64,000 nucleotides of DNA from Rhodovulum imhoffii (lineage in GTDB: Bacteria > Pseudomonadota > Alphaproteobacteria > Rhodobacterales > Rhodobacteraceae), in contig NZ_QAAA01000005.1 in the NCBI RefSeq assembly GCF_003046545.1, forward strand, positions 62,001 to 126,000, read 5' to 3'. Below are positions 27,399 through 37,396 of this stretch, one piece after another. Positions within the stretch are counted from its first letter, which is position 1. Every line of letters starts with the position of its first letter. The notes under the pieces were generated by a model. The model saw nothing but the letters and a program-made list of their open reading frames with translations. It searched no databases and had not been told where the DNA came from. The position numbers were made by a program, and so were the translations under genes.

Positions 27399-28505
27399 AT
27401 GGCGCCCATGCGTCCCACTGGTGCGGGCGCGTTCCCGGAAGCGGTTGTAACCCCCGCGCCATGTCCGCCCGATCCGGCGGGGCTTTATGCCGCGCTGGAT
27501 CTTGGCACAAACAGTTGCCGCATGCTGATTGCCCAGCCAAAGGGCAACCAGTTTCATGTGGTGGACAGTTTTTCGAAATCGGTGCAACTCGGCACCGGGC
27601 TGGAGGCGTCCGGTCGGCTGAGCCGCGCCTCCATCGGACGGACGGTGCAGGCCCTGCGCATCTGCCGGAGCAAGCTTGACAAACATTCCGTGGTGCGGAT
27701 GCGCCTTGTCGCGACGGAGGCCTGCCGCCGGGCCCGCAACGCTCGGGAGTTCATCCGCCTTGTGCGGCGTGAAACCGGCCTGCGTCTGGAAGTCATCCCG
27801 CCGGAGGAAGAGGCCCGCCTGGCCGTCGTGTCCTGCGCACCGTTGGTGTCGCGAAAGGCAGAGCAAGTTCTGGTCGTCGACATAGGGGGCGGTTCGACAG
27901 AGCTTGTCTGGATCGACCTTGCTTGCGTTCCCCAGCAGGAGCGCCGTCGGGCGATCATGCGTCTTCACTCGGGTTTTCAGGCCTCCGATGCGCGCCCCGC
28001 CGCCCGCGTGGTGGACTGGATCTCGGTTCCGCTCGGGGTTGCGACCCTCAAGGACCAGTTCGCCGATGTCGAGGACGATAATGCCCGTTTCGCCTTGATG
28101 AGCTGGTTTTTTGAGGAAAACCTGGCGGAATTCAGCCCCTACAGCGCCGATTCCGTGGGGGGCGGCTTCCAGATCATCGGAACCTCCGGTACGGTTACGA
28201 CGGTGGCAGCCAGCCATCTGGGGCTCAAGCGGTATGATCGGACCAAGGTGGACGGCTTGCGCATGACCTCGTCACAGATCGATCAGGTGATCAAGGATTA
28301 TCTCTCCATGGGGCCCGACGGACGTCGCAGCGACCCCCGGATCGGGCGCGACCGGCACGCGTTGATCATGTCGGGTGCGGCGATTCTGCAGGCGCTGATG
28401 CGGATCTGGCCGACCGACCGGATTTCCGTGGCCGACCGCGGTTTGCGCGAAGGTCTGCTTTATGCCCAGATGTGTGCTGACGGGGTGCTGAACGAAGAGG
28501 TCTGA
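27399..28505 (+). CDS. Ppx/GppA-family phosphatase
   Basis: A 368-residue ASKHA-fold enzyme that hydrolyses polyphosphate or pppGpp. [13 protein letters not shown] (about 31-43) is the phosphate-1 loop, [15 protein letters not shown] the phosphate-2 loop, and [10 protein letters not shown] is conserved. It lacks the C-terminal HD domain of E. coli Ppx, as in other alphaproteobacterial short forms. The start is MAPMRPTG, behind TTGGAGG. rlmE follows closely on the same strand, a common pairing in this group. Confidence 0.9.
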   Translation: MAPMRPTGAGAFPEAVVTPAPCPPDPAGLYAALDLGTNSCRMLIAQPKGNQFHVVDSFSKSVQLGTGLEASGRLSRASIGRTVQALRICRSKLDKHSVVRMRLVATEACRRARNAREFIRLVRRETGLRLEVIPPEEEARLAVVSCAPLVSRKAEQVLVVDIGGGSTELVWIDLACVPQQERRRAIMRLHSGFQASDARPAARVVDWISVPLGVATLKDQFADVEDDNARFALMSWFFEENLAEFSPYSADSVGGGFQIIGTSGTVTTVAASHLGLKRYDRTKVDGLRMTSSQIDQVIKDYLSMGPDGRRSDPRIGRDRHALIMSGAAILQALMRIWPTDRISVADRGLREGLLYAQMCADGVLNEEV

Positions 28506-28563
28506 CATTGCCTGCACGCGCGTTTTGCGCCATGACGCGGGGCCTAGGCAAAAGGGGGCTGTG

Positions 28564-29289
28564 ATGCCTGAAAAGAAGGGCAGCGGGCGCGGGCAGCGCG
28601 ACTTGCGGGTTCGGGTCAAGACCGCGCGCGGGCGGCGCTTGTCTTCCACCCGCTGGTTGGAAAGACAGTTGAACGATCCTTACGTGAGGATGGCGAAGGC
28701 CGAAGGCTATCGCGGACGCGCGGCGTTCAAGATCCGGGAGCTGGACGACAGGTTTCGCTTTCTGGTGCCCGGTGCGCGGGTGGTCGACCTCGGGTGTGCA
28801 CCCGGCGGCTGGTGTCAGGTGGCCGTGACGCGCGTGAACGCATTGGGGGACAGGAAAGGAAAGGCCGCGGGCAGGGTCCTGGGTGTCGATTTGCAGGAGG
28901 TGGAACCGATCCCCGGGGCAGAGATCCACCAGCTTGATTTTCTTGAGGATGGCGCCGATGACAAGGTCAAAGTGTGGCTGGGCGGGCGCGCCGATGTCGT
29001 GATGAGCGACATGGCCGCAGCGTCCTCGGGTCACAAACAAACGGACCACCTGCGTATCATCGCCCTGTGCGAGGCGGCGGCGCATTTCGCTTTCGATGTT
29101 CTCGACGAGGGCGGGACTTTCGTCGCCAAGGTATTGGCAGGCGGCGCCGAGGGGGAGTTGCAGAAGCTTCTCAAGCAACGATTCTCCAAGGTGGCGAACG
29201 TCAAACCCTCCGCGAGCCGGGCCGACAGTTCGGAAAAATTCGTTGTGGCGACAGGGTTTCGTGATATCAGGATAAAAAGTAACGATTAA
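28564..29289 (+). CDS. rlmE: 23S rRNA (uridine-2552) 2'-O-methyltransferase
   Basis: A 241-residue FtsJ/RrmJ methyltransferase acting on the ribosomal A loop. [10 protein letters not shown] holds the first catalytic lysine, [14 protein letters not shown] is the SAM motif, DVVMSDMA the catalytic aspartate, FVAKVL the second lysine, and [15 protein letters not shown] the C-terminal glutamate region. There is an N-terminal basic extension of about 25 residues. ATG 28564 is taken over the adjacent GTG. It lies 58 bp after the Ppx/GppA gene. Confidence 0.94.
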   Translation: MPEKKGSGRGQRDLRVRVKTARGRRLSSTRWLERQLNDPYVRMAKAEGYRGRAAFKIRELDDRFRFLVPGARVVDLGCAPGGWCQVAVTRVNALGDRKGKAAGRVLGVDLQEVEPIPGAEIHQLDFLEDGADDKVKVWLGGRADVVMSDMAAASSGHKQTDHLRIIALCEAAAHFAFDVLDEGGTFVAKVLAGGAEGELQKLLKQRFSKVANVKPSASRADSSEKFVVATGFRDIRIKSND

Positions 29290-29416
29290 TAAAAAAATAT
29301 CCGCAAAACTTTTTCAAAACGCCATTGCACCCGAAAGCAGGTATCGTCAGGTCCGCAGGTCGACATCAACCTTTACGGTCTCCGGTTTGGCAGGTCCCGA
29401 AAAAGAGAGGGTCTTT

Positions 29417-29902
29417 GTGAAACTGTCCAGGTTGTCCGTTCCCCAGGAGCCGCGCTCCCTTCCGCTGATGGTGGCGGCGGCGGTTTCTCCGATGTTGCGC
29501 CGCCCTCCGATGGTGCAAGCGGCGGCACTCTGCCTGCGTGACGGAAAAAACGGCTGCGAAGTGTTGTTGATTTCCAGCCTCGACAGCGGTCGCTGGATCC
29601 TGCCCAAAGGCTGGCCCATGGCAGGGCGAACCCTGGCCGAGGCGGCGCTTCGGGAAGCCTGGGAAGAGGCTGGAGTTTCGGGAAAGGTTGAGGATACGCC
29701 GGTCGGGGTGTTCAATTATACCAAATGCCTCAGGGGGAATTTACGTCTGTCTTGCGATGTGACGGTATTCCCCGTGCAGGTCGAGGCCCTTGCCAACGAC
29801 TACCCCGAGGCTGGCCGCAGGCGGCGGAAATGGGTTCCTCCGCAGCGTGCCGCGCAGATGGTGGGAGAACCTGAACTTAGGATAATTCTACTTTCGTTGT
29901 AA
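29417..29902 (+). CDS. Nudix hydrolase
   Basis: A 161-residue protein with a clear Nudix box: GWPMAGRTLAEAALREAWEEAG matches GX5EX7REUXEEXG in order, with the pyrophosphate-binding glutamates present (motif near residues 63-85). It resembles the small DIPP-like group that includes diadenosine and diphosphoinositol hydrolases, but the substrate is not known. GTG at 29417 is preferred because GAGAGG lies seven bases upstream; a TTG at 29387 is in frame. AT-rich sequence at 29285-29320 probably carries its promoter. Confidence 0.85.
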   Translation: MKLSRLSVPQEPRSLPLMVAAAVSPMLRRPPMVQAAALCLRDGKNGCEVLLISSLDSGRWILPKGWPMAGRTLAEAALREAWEEAGVSGKVEDTPVGVFNYTKCLRGNLRLSCDVTVFPVQVEALANDYPEAGRRRRKWVPPQRAAQMVGEPELRIILLSL

Positions 29903-29965
29903 AACAGACGAATTCACGGTTGAGCTTTTGGGGAAGGCCGGTTAGGGCCAGTGCGTGACGGAAAT

Positions 29966-31453
29966 ATGACAAGATCCGGTGCGCGTGTGACAGAGCATCT
30001 GCCCAAACAATACAAAACCCTGGACAAGGACCTTGGCCGTATCAACCTGCTTGAGCAGGCGGCCATCTACGTTTCACGTCCACTTGTGCCGCCCGGGGTG
30101 GCGCTGATTTTCATGGGATTGGTTGGGGTCGTTGCGACGATCCTGATGGGCCATCAACCCCTTGGGCTGATTGTCGTCGCGGCCTCTGTGATCGGGGCCT
30201 ACATGGCGCTGAACATCGGCGCGAATGACGTTGCAAACAACATGGGCCCCGCCGTGGGGGCTGAGGCGCTGACCCTTGGCGGCGCCTTGATGATTGCTGC
30301 GATCTGCGAGACCGCCGGGGCCTTGTTGGCCGGGGGGGATGTGGTCGGGACCGTTTCGCGCGGGATCGTCGCGCCCGAGGCGGTTTCGGACCCGCAGGTC
30401 TTCATATGGGCGATGATGGCCGCGCTTTTGGCGGCGGCGCTTTGGATCAACCTTGCCACGGTCCTTGGGGCGCCGGTTTCCACGACCCACGCGGTTGTCG
30501 GGGGGGTGATGGGCGCGGGAATTGTGGCGGCGGGATTTACCGCGGTCAACTGGGCCACGATGGGCCGCATCGCTGCAAGCTGGGTGATTTCGCCGGTCAT
30601 GGGCGGGCTGATCGCGGCCGGGTTCCTGGCCTTCATCAACAATCGTATCATCTACCGCGACGACAAGATCGCCGCGGCCCGCACCTGGGTTCCGGTGCTG
30701 ATCGGCATCATGGGAGGGGCCTTTGCCACCTACATGGCGCTCAAGGGGCTCAAGAAAATCATCAAGGTCGAATTCGGCACCGCGCTTCTGATCGGGCTTG
30801 GGGTGGCGGTTGTGCTGTCTTTGCTTGTCCGCCCGTTGATCGCGCGGCAATCCGTGGGGTTGGAAAACCGCAACAAGTCTCTGAAAAAACTCTTTGCCCT
30901 GCCGTTGATCCTGTCTGCGGCGTTGCTGTCTTTCGCCCATGGGGCAAATGATGTGGCCAATGCCGTCGGCCCTCTGGCGGCCATCGTGCATACGGTACTG
31001 GAAGGCGGCGCGTCCGACCGTGTCCAGATTCCGTTCTGGGTGATGCTGATCGGGGCGCTTGGGTTGTCCGTGGGGCTGGTGCTGTTCGGGCCGAAACTGA
31101 TCCGGATGGTCGGCGGGGAGATTACCAAGCTCAACGCCATGCGCGCCTATTGTGTGGCGCTGGCAGCGGCCATCACGGTTATTCTGGCGTCCTGGCTGGG
31201 GTTGCCGGTGAGTTCGACCCACATCGCTATCGGCGGAATTTTCGGTGTGGGCTTTTTCCGTGAGTGGTATCATGAACGTGTGCTCAAGCAAAATCGGCAG
31301 AGCGCCCTCATGCCACTGGAAGAGCGGACGCGTCGCAAGGTCGTGCGCCGGGCGCATTTTCTGACCATCGTGGCAGCGTGGCTGGTGACGGTTCCTGCGG
31401 CTGCGGCCCTGTCGGCGGCCTTGTTCAGCTTTCTGAACCTGATCCCGGTTTAA
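29966..31453 (+). CDS. PiT-family inorganic phosphate transporter
   Basis: A 495-residue inner-membrane symporter with about eleven hydrophobic segments. The duplicated PiT signature is present as NIGANDVANNMGPAVGA in the first half and FAHGANDVANAVGPLAA in the second, and each half also has VSTTHA/VSSTHI. It imports phosphate with protons or sodium. A hydrophilic N-terminus precedes the first helix at about residue 38. ATG 29966 is used; GTG 29951 is possible. The 3' end overlaps sqdC tail to tail by 29 bp. Confidence 0.9.
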   Translation: MTRSGARVTEHLPKQYKTLDKDLGRINLLEQAAIYVSRPLVPPGVALIFMGLVGVVATILMGHQPLGLIVVAASVIGAYMALNIGANDVANNMGPAVGAEALTLGGALMIAAICETAGALLAGGDVVGTVSRGIVAPEAVSDPQVFIWAMMAALLAAALWINLATVLGAPVSTTHAVVGGVMGAGIVAAGFTAVNWATMGRIAASWVISPVMGGLIAAGFLAFINNRIIYRDDKIAAARTWVPVLIGIMGGAFATYMALKGLKKIIKVEFGTALLIGLGVAVVLSLLVRPLIARQSVGLENRNKSLKKLFALPLILSAALLSFAHGANDVANAVGPLAAIVHTVLEGGASDRVQIPFWVMLIGALGLSVGLVLFGPKLIRMVGGEITKLNAMRAYCVALAAAITVILASWLGLPVSSTHIAIGGIFGVGFFREWYHERVLKQNRQSALMPLEERTRRKVVRRAHFLTIVAAWLVTVPAAAALSAALFSFLNLIPV

Positions 31454-32309
31454 GCAGTGCGGGCAGGCTGGCGCGCAGGCGGGCCAGCCCTCCGGGCTGC
31501 CAGCCCAGTTGTCGCAGGCGGCGTGTTCTCATCACACTGACAGGCGTTTCGGCGCGCGGGGGCAGGGGATGTGGACAGCCTGTTTTCTCGGCCACCAGGG
31601 CCAGAAGGTCATGACGGTCCAGAACGATATCGGAAGCATTCAAGGGGCCGTTCAACTCGTCCGGTGGAGTTTCAAGAATCCGCATCACGGCGGCGGCAAG
31701 GTCGTCGCCGTGCAGTTCCGTTCCACACCGCGCGGCGATGGGGTGCCCTGCAAGGTAATCCGCAAAGAGGGCGGCCCATTTGTGCTGCCGCCCCGGCCCG
31801 GCGGGGCCGTAAACGCCCGTCGCACGCAGATTCAGCGCAGTAAATCCCGGCACCGTCATGGCCGTCAGAGCCTGTTCGGTCCACCACTTGACCTCTCCGT
31901 ACAGGGTATCGGGACGGGGTGGCAGGGTTTCTTCCAGCTCCGTGCCGGGCGGGTAGGAACCGTAAACCGCCCGCGAGGAAAGGAATATAACCCGCCCCAC
32001 GCCGGACGATCTGGCGGCTTCGAACAGGCGGAGCGAACCATCGAGATTGACGCGGACAAAGCCGTCGGGGTCGTGCCCCTCACCGCCACGGTAGCGGCCG
32101 GGCAGGTGACAAAAGGCACAGTGGACCAGTGCGTCGATTCCATTGAGGTTGGGAGCTTCCCCAAGGCTGTAGCCCGGTTGATCGACGGGGGCGGAGAAAA
32201 TGGCGGATGTCGTGCGAGACAATACCGTTACCCGAACCCCGGCGCGCAGGGCGGCCTCCACGATAAAACGGCCCACCAGCCCGGTGCCGCCGGTGACGGC
32301 CAGCCTCAT
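31425..32309 (-). CDS. sqdC: SqdC-like NAD-dependent epimerase/reductase, sulfolipid synthesis
   Basis: A 294-residue short-chain (extended SDR) protein. TGGTGLVG is the NAD-binding loop and the catalytic pair is YGEVK. It is third in sqdB-sqdD-sqdC, the order known from Rhodobacter sphaeroides, where loss of sqdC leads to accumulation of sulfoquinovosyl-dihydroxyacetone; its exact reaction is not settled. ATG overlaps the sqdD stop. The name rests on operon position plus fold. Confidence 0.75.
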   Translation of the reverse strand: MRLAVTGGTGLVGRFIVEAALRAGVRVTVLSRTTSAIFSAPVDQPGYSLGEAPNLNGIDALVHCAFCHLPGRYRGGEGHDPDGFVRVNLDGSLRLFEAARSSGVGRVIFLSSRAVYGSYPPGTELEETLPPRPDTLYGEVKWWTEQALTAMTVPGFTALNLRATGVYGPAGPGRQHKWAALFADYLAGHPIAARCGTELHGDDLAAAVMRILETPPDELNGPLNASDIVLDRHDLLALVAEKTGCPHPLPPRAETPVSVMRTRRLRQLGWQPGGLARLRASLPALLKPGSGSES

Positions 32310-33142
32310 GTGGCGGGTCCGGGCAGGCTGGTCGCGTCAGGCACCGGGCCGTCCCCCGCATAGGCGTGCCAGAGATCGATCAGCGGGCGGAGCCGTTCGG
32401 CCTTGGCGTGGGTTTGCCACGGCTTTTCATACTGGAAATGCAGGATCCTGATGTCGGGCCAGTTCCACAGTCCCGGCAGGTTGAACCAGACATATTGCAG
32501 CATGTTGTAGAAGACCGGCAGCCCGTGCCAGTTGGGGAAGTAATCCTGCAAAAAGGTCTGGTCTGTGCGTCGCCAGAACGTGCCCGGGGCATCCAGCCGG
32601 GTCACCATGGCCTCGAACGTGGTTGCGGCGGGCCGCGCGGTGAAAACGCCCGAATTCATCCGGTGAAAATCCGCGAGGCTTTCATAAACGTTCGGGGCGG
32701 CGCAGAACTCCGGATAATCGAAGAGCCGGTCAATGTTTTGCAAGACCAGCGTGTCGGCATCCAGAAATACCACGCGCTCATAATCCAGTTGCCACAGGCG
32801 CAGTTTGCAGAAATTGTCCAGCGGTGTGTGGAAGGCTGGTTTGTCGCCTTTGGTGAACGGGGCCAGGCCGTGCAAGCGATCGCGGCCATGCGCGGCGTTG
32901 AAAGCATCCGAGGTGGGCAGAAGCTCGGTTTCGAGCAGCCGTGCGCCCAGCGTGGCAAGGGGGGCCAACGCCCGTGCCTCCACGCCGCCCGTATGCAAAA
33001 CCGCGATATCGGCCGACGTACCGCTCAGCCGCAGGGATCGGACCAATGCCCTGGCCCCCAGCGCGAAATCCGCGTTGGTTACAAGTGTGACATAGGCAAA
33101 ACGATGGCCTGCCGGAACGGCGGGCTGCGATCCGCTGCTCAT
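32306..33142 (-). CDS. sqdD: SqdD-like family 8 glycosyltransferase, sulfolipid synthesis
   Basis: A 278-residue glycogenin-like GT8 enzyme. FAYVTLVTNADFALGARAL begins the fold, and FLDADTLVLQNID holds the DxD metal motif. SqdD of Rhodobacter was described as glycogenin-like and is thought to transfer sulfoquinovose from UDP-sulfoquinovose to the lipid acceptor. It overlaps sqdB upstream and sqdC downstream by four bases each, so all three are tightly coupled. Confidence 0.82.
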   Translation of the reverse strand: MSSGSQPAVPAGHRFAYVTLVTNADFALGARALVRSLRLSGTSADIAVLHTGGVEARALAPLATLGARLLETELLPTSDAFNAAHGRDRLHGLAPFTKGDKPAFHTPLDNFCKLRLWQLDYERVVFLDADTLVLQNIDRLFDYPEFCAAPNVYESLADFHRMNSGVFTARPAATTFEAMVTRLDAPGTFWRRTDQTFLQDYFPNWHGLPVFYNMLQYVWFNLPGLWNWPDIRILHFQYEKPWQTHAKAERLRPLIDLWHAYAGDGPVPDATSLPGPAT

Positions 33143-34356
33143 GAGACGGATTTCAGACGTTTGCCTTCCGGGTCGCGCTCGACGGTTTTGGCGATGTCCT
33201 TTGTCCAAGCCGACACACAGGGCACACGCTTGCGGTCCACCCGGTGGGCGAATTTGCGCGCAACCTCGACGACCTCTTCCAGCAGGCCTTCCTCCAGCGT
33301 GGTGGGCGCGAGGCCGAGATCAAGGAAGTGGTCGTTCCTGACGACAAGTTCGTTTTCAGCGGCTTCCTTACGCGGGTTCGGCAGATAGGCAATTTTCGCG
33401 CCGGTAATCCTGGCCACCAGTTCCGCCAGATCGCGGATGCGGTGGGTTTCGGTCATCTGGTTGAAGATCTTCACCCTTTCACCCGTCCGCGGGGCGTCTT
33501 CAAGGGACAGTTCCACGCAGCGCACCGTATCCTGGATATGGATGAAGGCGCGGGTCTGTCCGCCTGTGCCGTGCACTGTCAGAGGGTAGTCGATGGCCGC
33601 CTGGATCAGGAAGCGATTCAGGACCGTGCCATAGTCGCCGTCGTAATCGAAACGGTTAATGAGTTGCGGGTGGCGCCTGGTCTGATCCGTATTGGTGCCC
33701 CAGACGATACCCTGGTGCAGGTCGGTGATGCGCAACCCGTCGTTCTGGGCGTAAAACTGGAACAGGATCTGATCGAGGCTCTTGGTCATATGATAGACGG
33801 AGCCGGGCTTTGTCGGGTAGAGGATCTCCATCCCCTTGGGGCCGCTGGGCGTGTCGATGGAGACATCCAGATATCCCTCCGGGATAGGCGCCCCGATGGT
33901 CGAGTATCCGTAGACCCCCATCGTCCCGAGATGTACCAGATGCGCATCGATCCCGGTTTCCACCAGCGCCACCAGAAGATTGTGTGTGGCGTTGACGTTG
34001 TTGTCGACGGTGTAGATCTTGTGTCGTTCCGAGATCATGGAATAGGGCGCGGCGCGCTGTTCGGCAAAATGGATTATGGCGTCGGGCTTTTCCCCGGCCA
34101 ACCAGTCGCGCAGGCGGTCGTATTCCTTTGCAAGGTCGATCAGGTGGAAATGCAGGGTCCGCCCGCTGACATCTTTCCAGATGCGGCAGCGTTCCTGGAT
34201 GGAATCCATCGGGGTGAGAGACTGGACACCAAGTTCCGCGTCGATCCAGCGGCGGCTGAGGTTGTCGATGATGTGTACCTCGTGGCCCTGTTCAGACAGG
34301 TAAAGCGATGTGGGCCAACCGCAAAAACCGTCGCCACCGAGTACTGCAATCTTCAT
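33139..34356 (-). CDS. sqdB: UDP-sulfoquinovose synthase
   Basis: A 405-residue NAD-dependent SDR enzyme that joins sulfite to UDP-glucose to form UDP-sulfoquinovose, the head-group donor of the sulfolipid SQDG. GGDGFCGWP is the NAD loop, RRWIDAELGVQSLTPM is a hallmark of the family, LGTMGVYGY carries the catalytic threonine, and YHMTKS the Tyr/Lys pair. First gene of sqdBDC. AAGGAG lies just upstream of the ATG. The reverse strand carries a long shadow frame that is not a gene. Confidence 0.96.
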   Translation of the reverse strand: MKIAVLGGDGFCGWPTSLYLSEQGHEVHIIDNLSRRWIDAELGVQSLTPMDSIQERCRIWKDVSGRTLHFHLIDLAKEYDRLRDWLAGEKPDAIIHFAEQRAAPYSMISERHKIYTVDNNVNATHNLLVALVETGIDAHLVHLGTMGVYGYSTIGAPIPEGYLDVSIDTPSGPKGMEILYPTKPGSVYHMTKSLDQILFQFYAQNDGLRITDLHQGIVWGTNTDQTRRHPQLINRFDYDGDYGTVLNRFLIQAAIDYPLTVHGTGGQTRAFIHIQDTVRCVELSLEDAPRTGERVKIFNQMTETHRIRDLAELVARITGAKIAYLPNPRKEAAENELVVRNDHFLDLGLAPTTLEEGLLEEVVEVARKFAHRVDRKRVPCVSAWTKDIAKTVERDPEGKRLKSVS

Positions 34357-34896
34357 CGCGCTCTCCTTCGCATCTCGTGGTCCACGGGCAATCTTGCGCC
34401 CTTGTCTGAGTGTCGGCTTAGCGGAGGTGCGTTGTAAATGTCATTTAAAAGTTTTATGTCACCGGCAAATTCCCGCGCAGGGTACGTTATCGCGCAGAAG
34501 GGAAAAGCATCTTTACTAAAAGTTTTTCAGATTCAATTTAATATAAAGAAGGAATATACTGATCTTGGCTTCAGGCGGCGCAAGCAAGCCGGCGCAGGGG
34601 CGGCAATTCGGAGACGGAGCTCGCAGTTGAGGGTGCGCATCTCCGAACAGGTTTGCACGCAGCCCCATGGCCTGGAGTCGCCCCTTGGCGGTGCGGTTTA
34701 CGGCAGGGGTTGTACAATCCGTGGAAACCGCTTCACCGGAGGTCTGCATACGCCTCGCGGGCATTCAGGCCGTATCCTGTAGCAAGGCGGAAACGGGGAC
34801 ATGTTAGACCGTCTGCGCCGCGCAGCCACCGGGCCGACTGTGTGGCGCTGCACCACAGAAGCGCGCCTGACATACCATGGCCTGTCTTCAGGGGCC
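34357..34896. other. 540-bp gene-free region upstream of sqdB
   Basis: No convincing gene or RNA. 34430-34565 is clearly AT-rich for this genome (runs such as TTTAATATAAAG) and probably holds the sqdB promoter on the minus strand. Several 60-110 codon frames cross it on both strands, none with family-like sequence or a good ribosome site. The remainder (34570-34896) has normal GC content and may be decayed coding DNA. Confidence 0.5.
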
Positions 34897-35463
34897 TTAT
34901 GCCCCCCAGGTGCGCACCGGCCCGCAATCCATGTGAACGAAATTGGAGCGCGAATAGCGCCCGACACCGCCACCCTTGCAGGCCGTTGCCGCGCGCGCTA
35001 TCTGGCCGACGCTGCGTGACTGCAACCGCAGGTCGGCCGCCTGACCCTGCATGTGCAGGGAGTTTCTGGCAACCCCGCGGGAGCGCGCCCGCAACATTGC
35101 GTTGGTTTTTGGGCAGCGATAACCTGAAAGCAGCATGTAGGGTTCATCCACGTCCAGCAGATTATGGGCGGCGGCCATCACGTCGATAGTCCGCAGGTCG
35201 ATATCCCTGACCTCGTTGCTGCGCCAGTCGCGCATGAAATAGCTGATTTCCCTGACCGCTTCGCGTATGTAATCGCCCTCAATCCAGTAGATCGTATCAA
35301 TGCTCTCGCCGGTGCGGCCCGAATACATTCTGATCCGCCGGATGTCGCCGCCGCCACGCAGAAAGCCGAGTGCGTTTGCGTATGTGGGTGCAGCCGTCAG
35401 AGTCGTCGCGGCAAAAGCCTGCAACACACCACGGCGTGTAAAGCCGATCTTCCTGTTTTTCAT
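34897..35463 (-). CDS. Secreted DUF882/YcbK-type peptidase M15-like protein
   Basis: A 188-residue protein with a Tat-type signal (FTRRGVLQAF, then cleavage near TYANA), so it is exported folded, as suits a metalloprotein. The M15/DUF882 metal motifs are present: LLSGYRCPKTN, SLHMQGQAADLR (HxxGxAxD) and FVHMDCGPVR. In E. coli YcbK is encoded beside the L,D-transpeptidase YcbB; here it is divergent from such a gene. Likely role is trimming peptidoglycan cross-links. Confidence 0.88.
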   Translation of the reverse strand: MKNRKIGFTRRGVLQAFAATTLTAAPTYANALGFLRGGGDIRRIRMYSGRTGESIDTIYWIEGDYIREAVREISYFMRDWRSNEVRDIDLRTIDVMAAAHNLLDVDEPYMLLSGYRCPKTNAMLRARSRGVARNSLHMQGQAADLRLQSRSVGQIARAATACKGGGVGRYSRSNFVHMDCGPVRTWGA

Positions 35464-35762
35464 GTGAACTCTGCCTGTCATTCTGCCCGGTCTCTGCCGG
35501 TTTCTGTCTGTCCCCCGTCTCTTTCTATGCCACAAATGGAATCACAGGCCAACTCCCGATTGGGCAAGGCGCGAATCATTCAAGTGAGATCGGCGATTTT
35601 TTGCCGTGACGGCCCGAAACGGAACATTTTCGCAACAATGCGGCTTTCGCGCCACGCGCATCTGTTGTCTGTGTCCGGCGGGCCGGACCGGTGCGCGTTT
35701 CCAATGGACAGGCGTGCGCGGATTGCCCACTCTGGTGACCCGTGAAAAGGGAGTGATGTGCA

Positions 35763-37355
35763 ATGGGAACGGTTCTGGCGCGCCGCGCCTTGCTGGCGGC
35801 GGCATTCGGCGCACTGGCGACGATGGCGGTTCCGGTATGGGCAGGGCAGGCGGCATTTGCCCAGGCGGTGGCCACGGCCGCCGCGAAGGATGCCGCGCTG
35901 ACACAGTTCTATCGTCAGCGCAACTATGAACCCTTGTGGACCGGGAACCGTGACCGGGCGCGGCGCAAAGCGTTGATCCAGGCCCTGGAGGATGCCGGAG
36001 CGCATGGGCTTCCTGTTGCTCGTTATGACCCGGAAGTTCTGGAAGCCGCATTCCGGGCGGCCCGCAGCGATGCCGGGCGCGGCAAGGCCGAGGTGCTTGC
36101 CAGCCGTATGTTTCTCCAGTACGCGCAAGACATCCAGACCGGGGTCCTGGAGCCCGCGCGCGTCGTCAGTGCGATCAAGCGCGCCGCGCCACGTCGCGAC
36201 CGGCTGGCCCAGATCGACGCCTTTTCCAAAAGTACGCCACGCGCCTACATGCGTGCACTGGTGCCGCAAACACCGGAATATGAGCGGCTGTTGAAGGAGA
36301 AGTTGCACCTGGAACGGCTGCTGGGGCAGGGCGGCTGGGGTCCGAAAGTGCCCGGCGGGGTCTACCGCCCCGGTGCAGGCGGATCCGGTGTGGTGGCTCT
36401 GCGCAACCGGCTGATCGCCATGGGATACATGAAGCGTTCTGCCTCCCAGGTTTATGATGCAGGGATGCAAAAGGCGGTTCAGCAGTTTCAGCTTGATCAT
36501 GGGCTCACCCCCGACGGGGTTGCCGGGCCCGGCACACTGGAGGCGATCAATATCCCCGCCACGACGCGGCTGGGGCAAGTTGTCGTGGCGATGGAGCGCG
36601 AACGCTGGCTTGGTCCCAACCGGGGCAAGCGTCATGTTCTGGTCAACATCACCGATTTCCACGCACGTATCATCGAAAACGGCAAGGAGGTTTTTGCCAC
36701 GCGGTCCGTCGTTGGAAAAACGGCACCCGATCACCAGACACCGGAATTTTCCGATATGATGGAGCATATGGTGATCAACCCGACCTGGAACGTGCCCCGC
36801 TCCATCGCGGTGAAGGAATACCTGCCGTTGCTCAAGAGAAACCCCCATGCGGCCAGCCATCTGCGCGTGGTGGATTCGCGCGGGCGCACCGTCAGCCGCG
36901 GATCGGTCAACTTCTCGCAATATACTCCGCAGACCTTTCCCTATGCGCTCAAGCAGCCGCCCTCGGACGGGAACGCGCTGGGTCTGGTGAAGTTCATGTT
37001 TCCGAACCGCTATAACATTTACTTGCACGATACCCCGTCCAAGAGCCTTTTCTCCCGCGAAACGCGGGCCTTCAGCCACGGCTGTATCCGGCTCAACGAT
37101 CCGTTCGAGTTTGCCTATGAGTTGCTTTCCAAACAGACTAACGATCCACAGGGGCTGTTTCATGCGCGCCTGAAAACCGGCCACGAAACCGTGGTGGAAC
37201 TTACCCCACAGGTGCCGGTCCACCTGATCTACCGCACGGCGGTGACGCAGCCGAAGGGGCGCACGCGCTACTTGCCGGATCTGTACGGGCGTGACGCACG
37301 GATATTCAAGGCATTGCATGCCGCCGGGGTGGAACTGCGCGCGGTTCGGGGCTAA
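35763..37355 (+). CDS. L,D-transpeptidase (YcbB/LdtD-like)
   Basis: A 530-residue exported enzyme that makes 3-3 peptidoglycan cross-links. A signal peptide spans about 1-34. An N-terminal scaffold domain (FYRQRNYEPLW) is followed by a peptidoglycan-binding repeat (220-265) and the YkuD domain, whose catalytic cysteine is C441 in SHGCIRL. MVINPTWNVPRSIAVKE is characteristic of the YcbB subfamily. It is divergent from the DUF882 gene across 299 bp and 41 bp upstream of lpxD. Confidence 0.9.
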   Translation: MGTVLARRALLAAAFGALATMAVPVWAGQAAFAQAVATAAAKDAALTQFYRQRNYEPLWTGNRDRARRKALIQALEDAGAHGLPVARYDPEVLEAAFRAARSDAGRGKAEVLASRMFLQYAQDIQTGVLEPARVVSAIKRAAPRRDRLAQIDAFSKSTPRAYMRALVPQTPEYERLLKEKLHLERLLGQGGWGPKVPGGVYRPGAGGSGVVALRNRLIAMGYMKRSASQVYDAGMQKAVQQFQLDHGLTPDGVAGPGTLEAINIPATTRLGQVVVAMERERWLGPNRGKRHVLVNITDFHARIIENGKEVFATRSVVGKTAPDHQTPEFSDMMEHMVINPTWNVPRSIAVKEYLPLLKRNPHAASHLRVVDSRGRTVSRGSVNFSQYTPQTFPYALKQPPSDGNALGLVKFMFPNRYNIYLHDTPSKSLFSRETRAFSHGCIRLNDPFEFAYELLSKQTNDPQGLFHARLKTGHETVVELTPQVPVHLIYRTAVTQPKGRTRYLPDLYGRDARIFKALHAAGVELRAVRG

Positions 37356-37396
37356 ATCTGACCCCGAAAGGGCGCCGGCCGGCGTGAAGGGGTTCG

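Noticed and set aside
34438-34782. 114-codon frame in the gap upstream of sqdB
   Set aside because: Composition shifts midway, no domain-like sequence and no clear ribosome site.
35615-35640. LexA-like GAAC-N7-CAAC near the L,D-transpeptidase
   Set aside because: One half-site is wrong and no SOS-type gene is adjacent.
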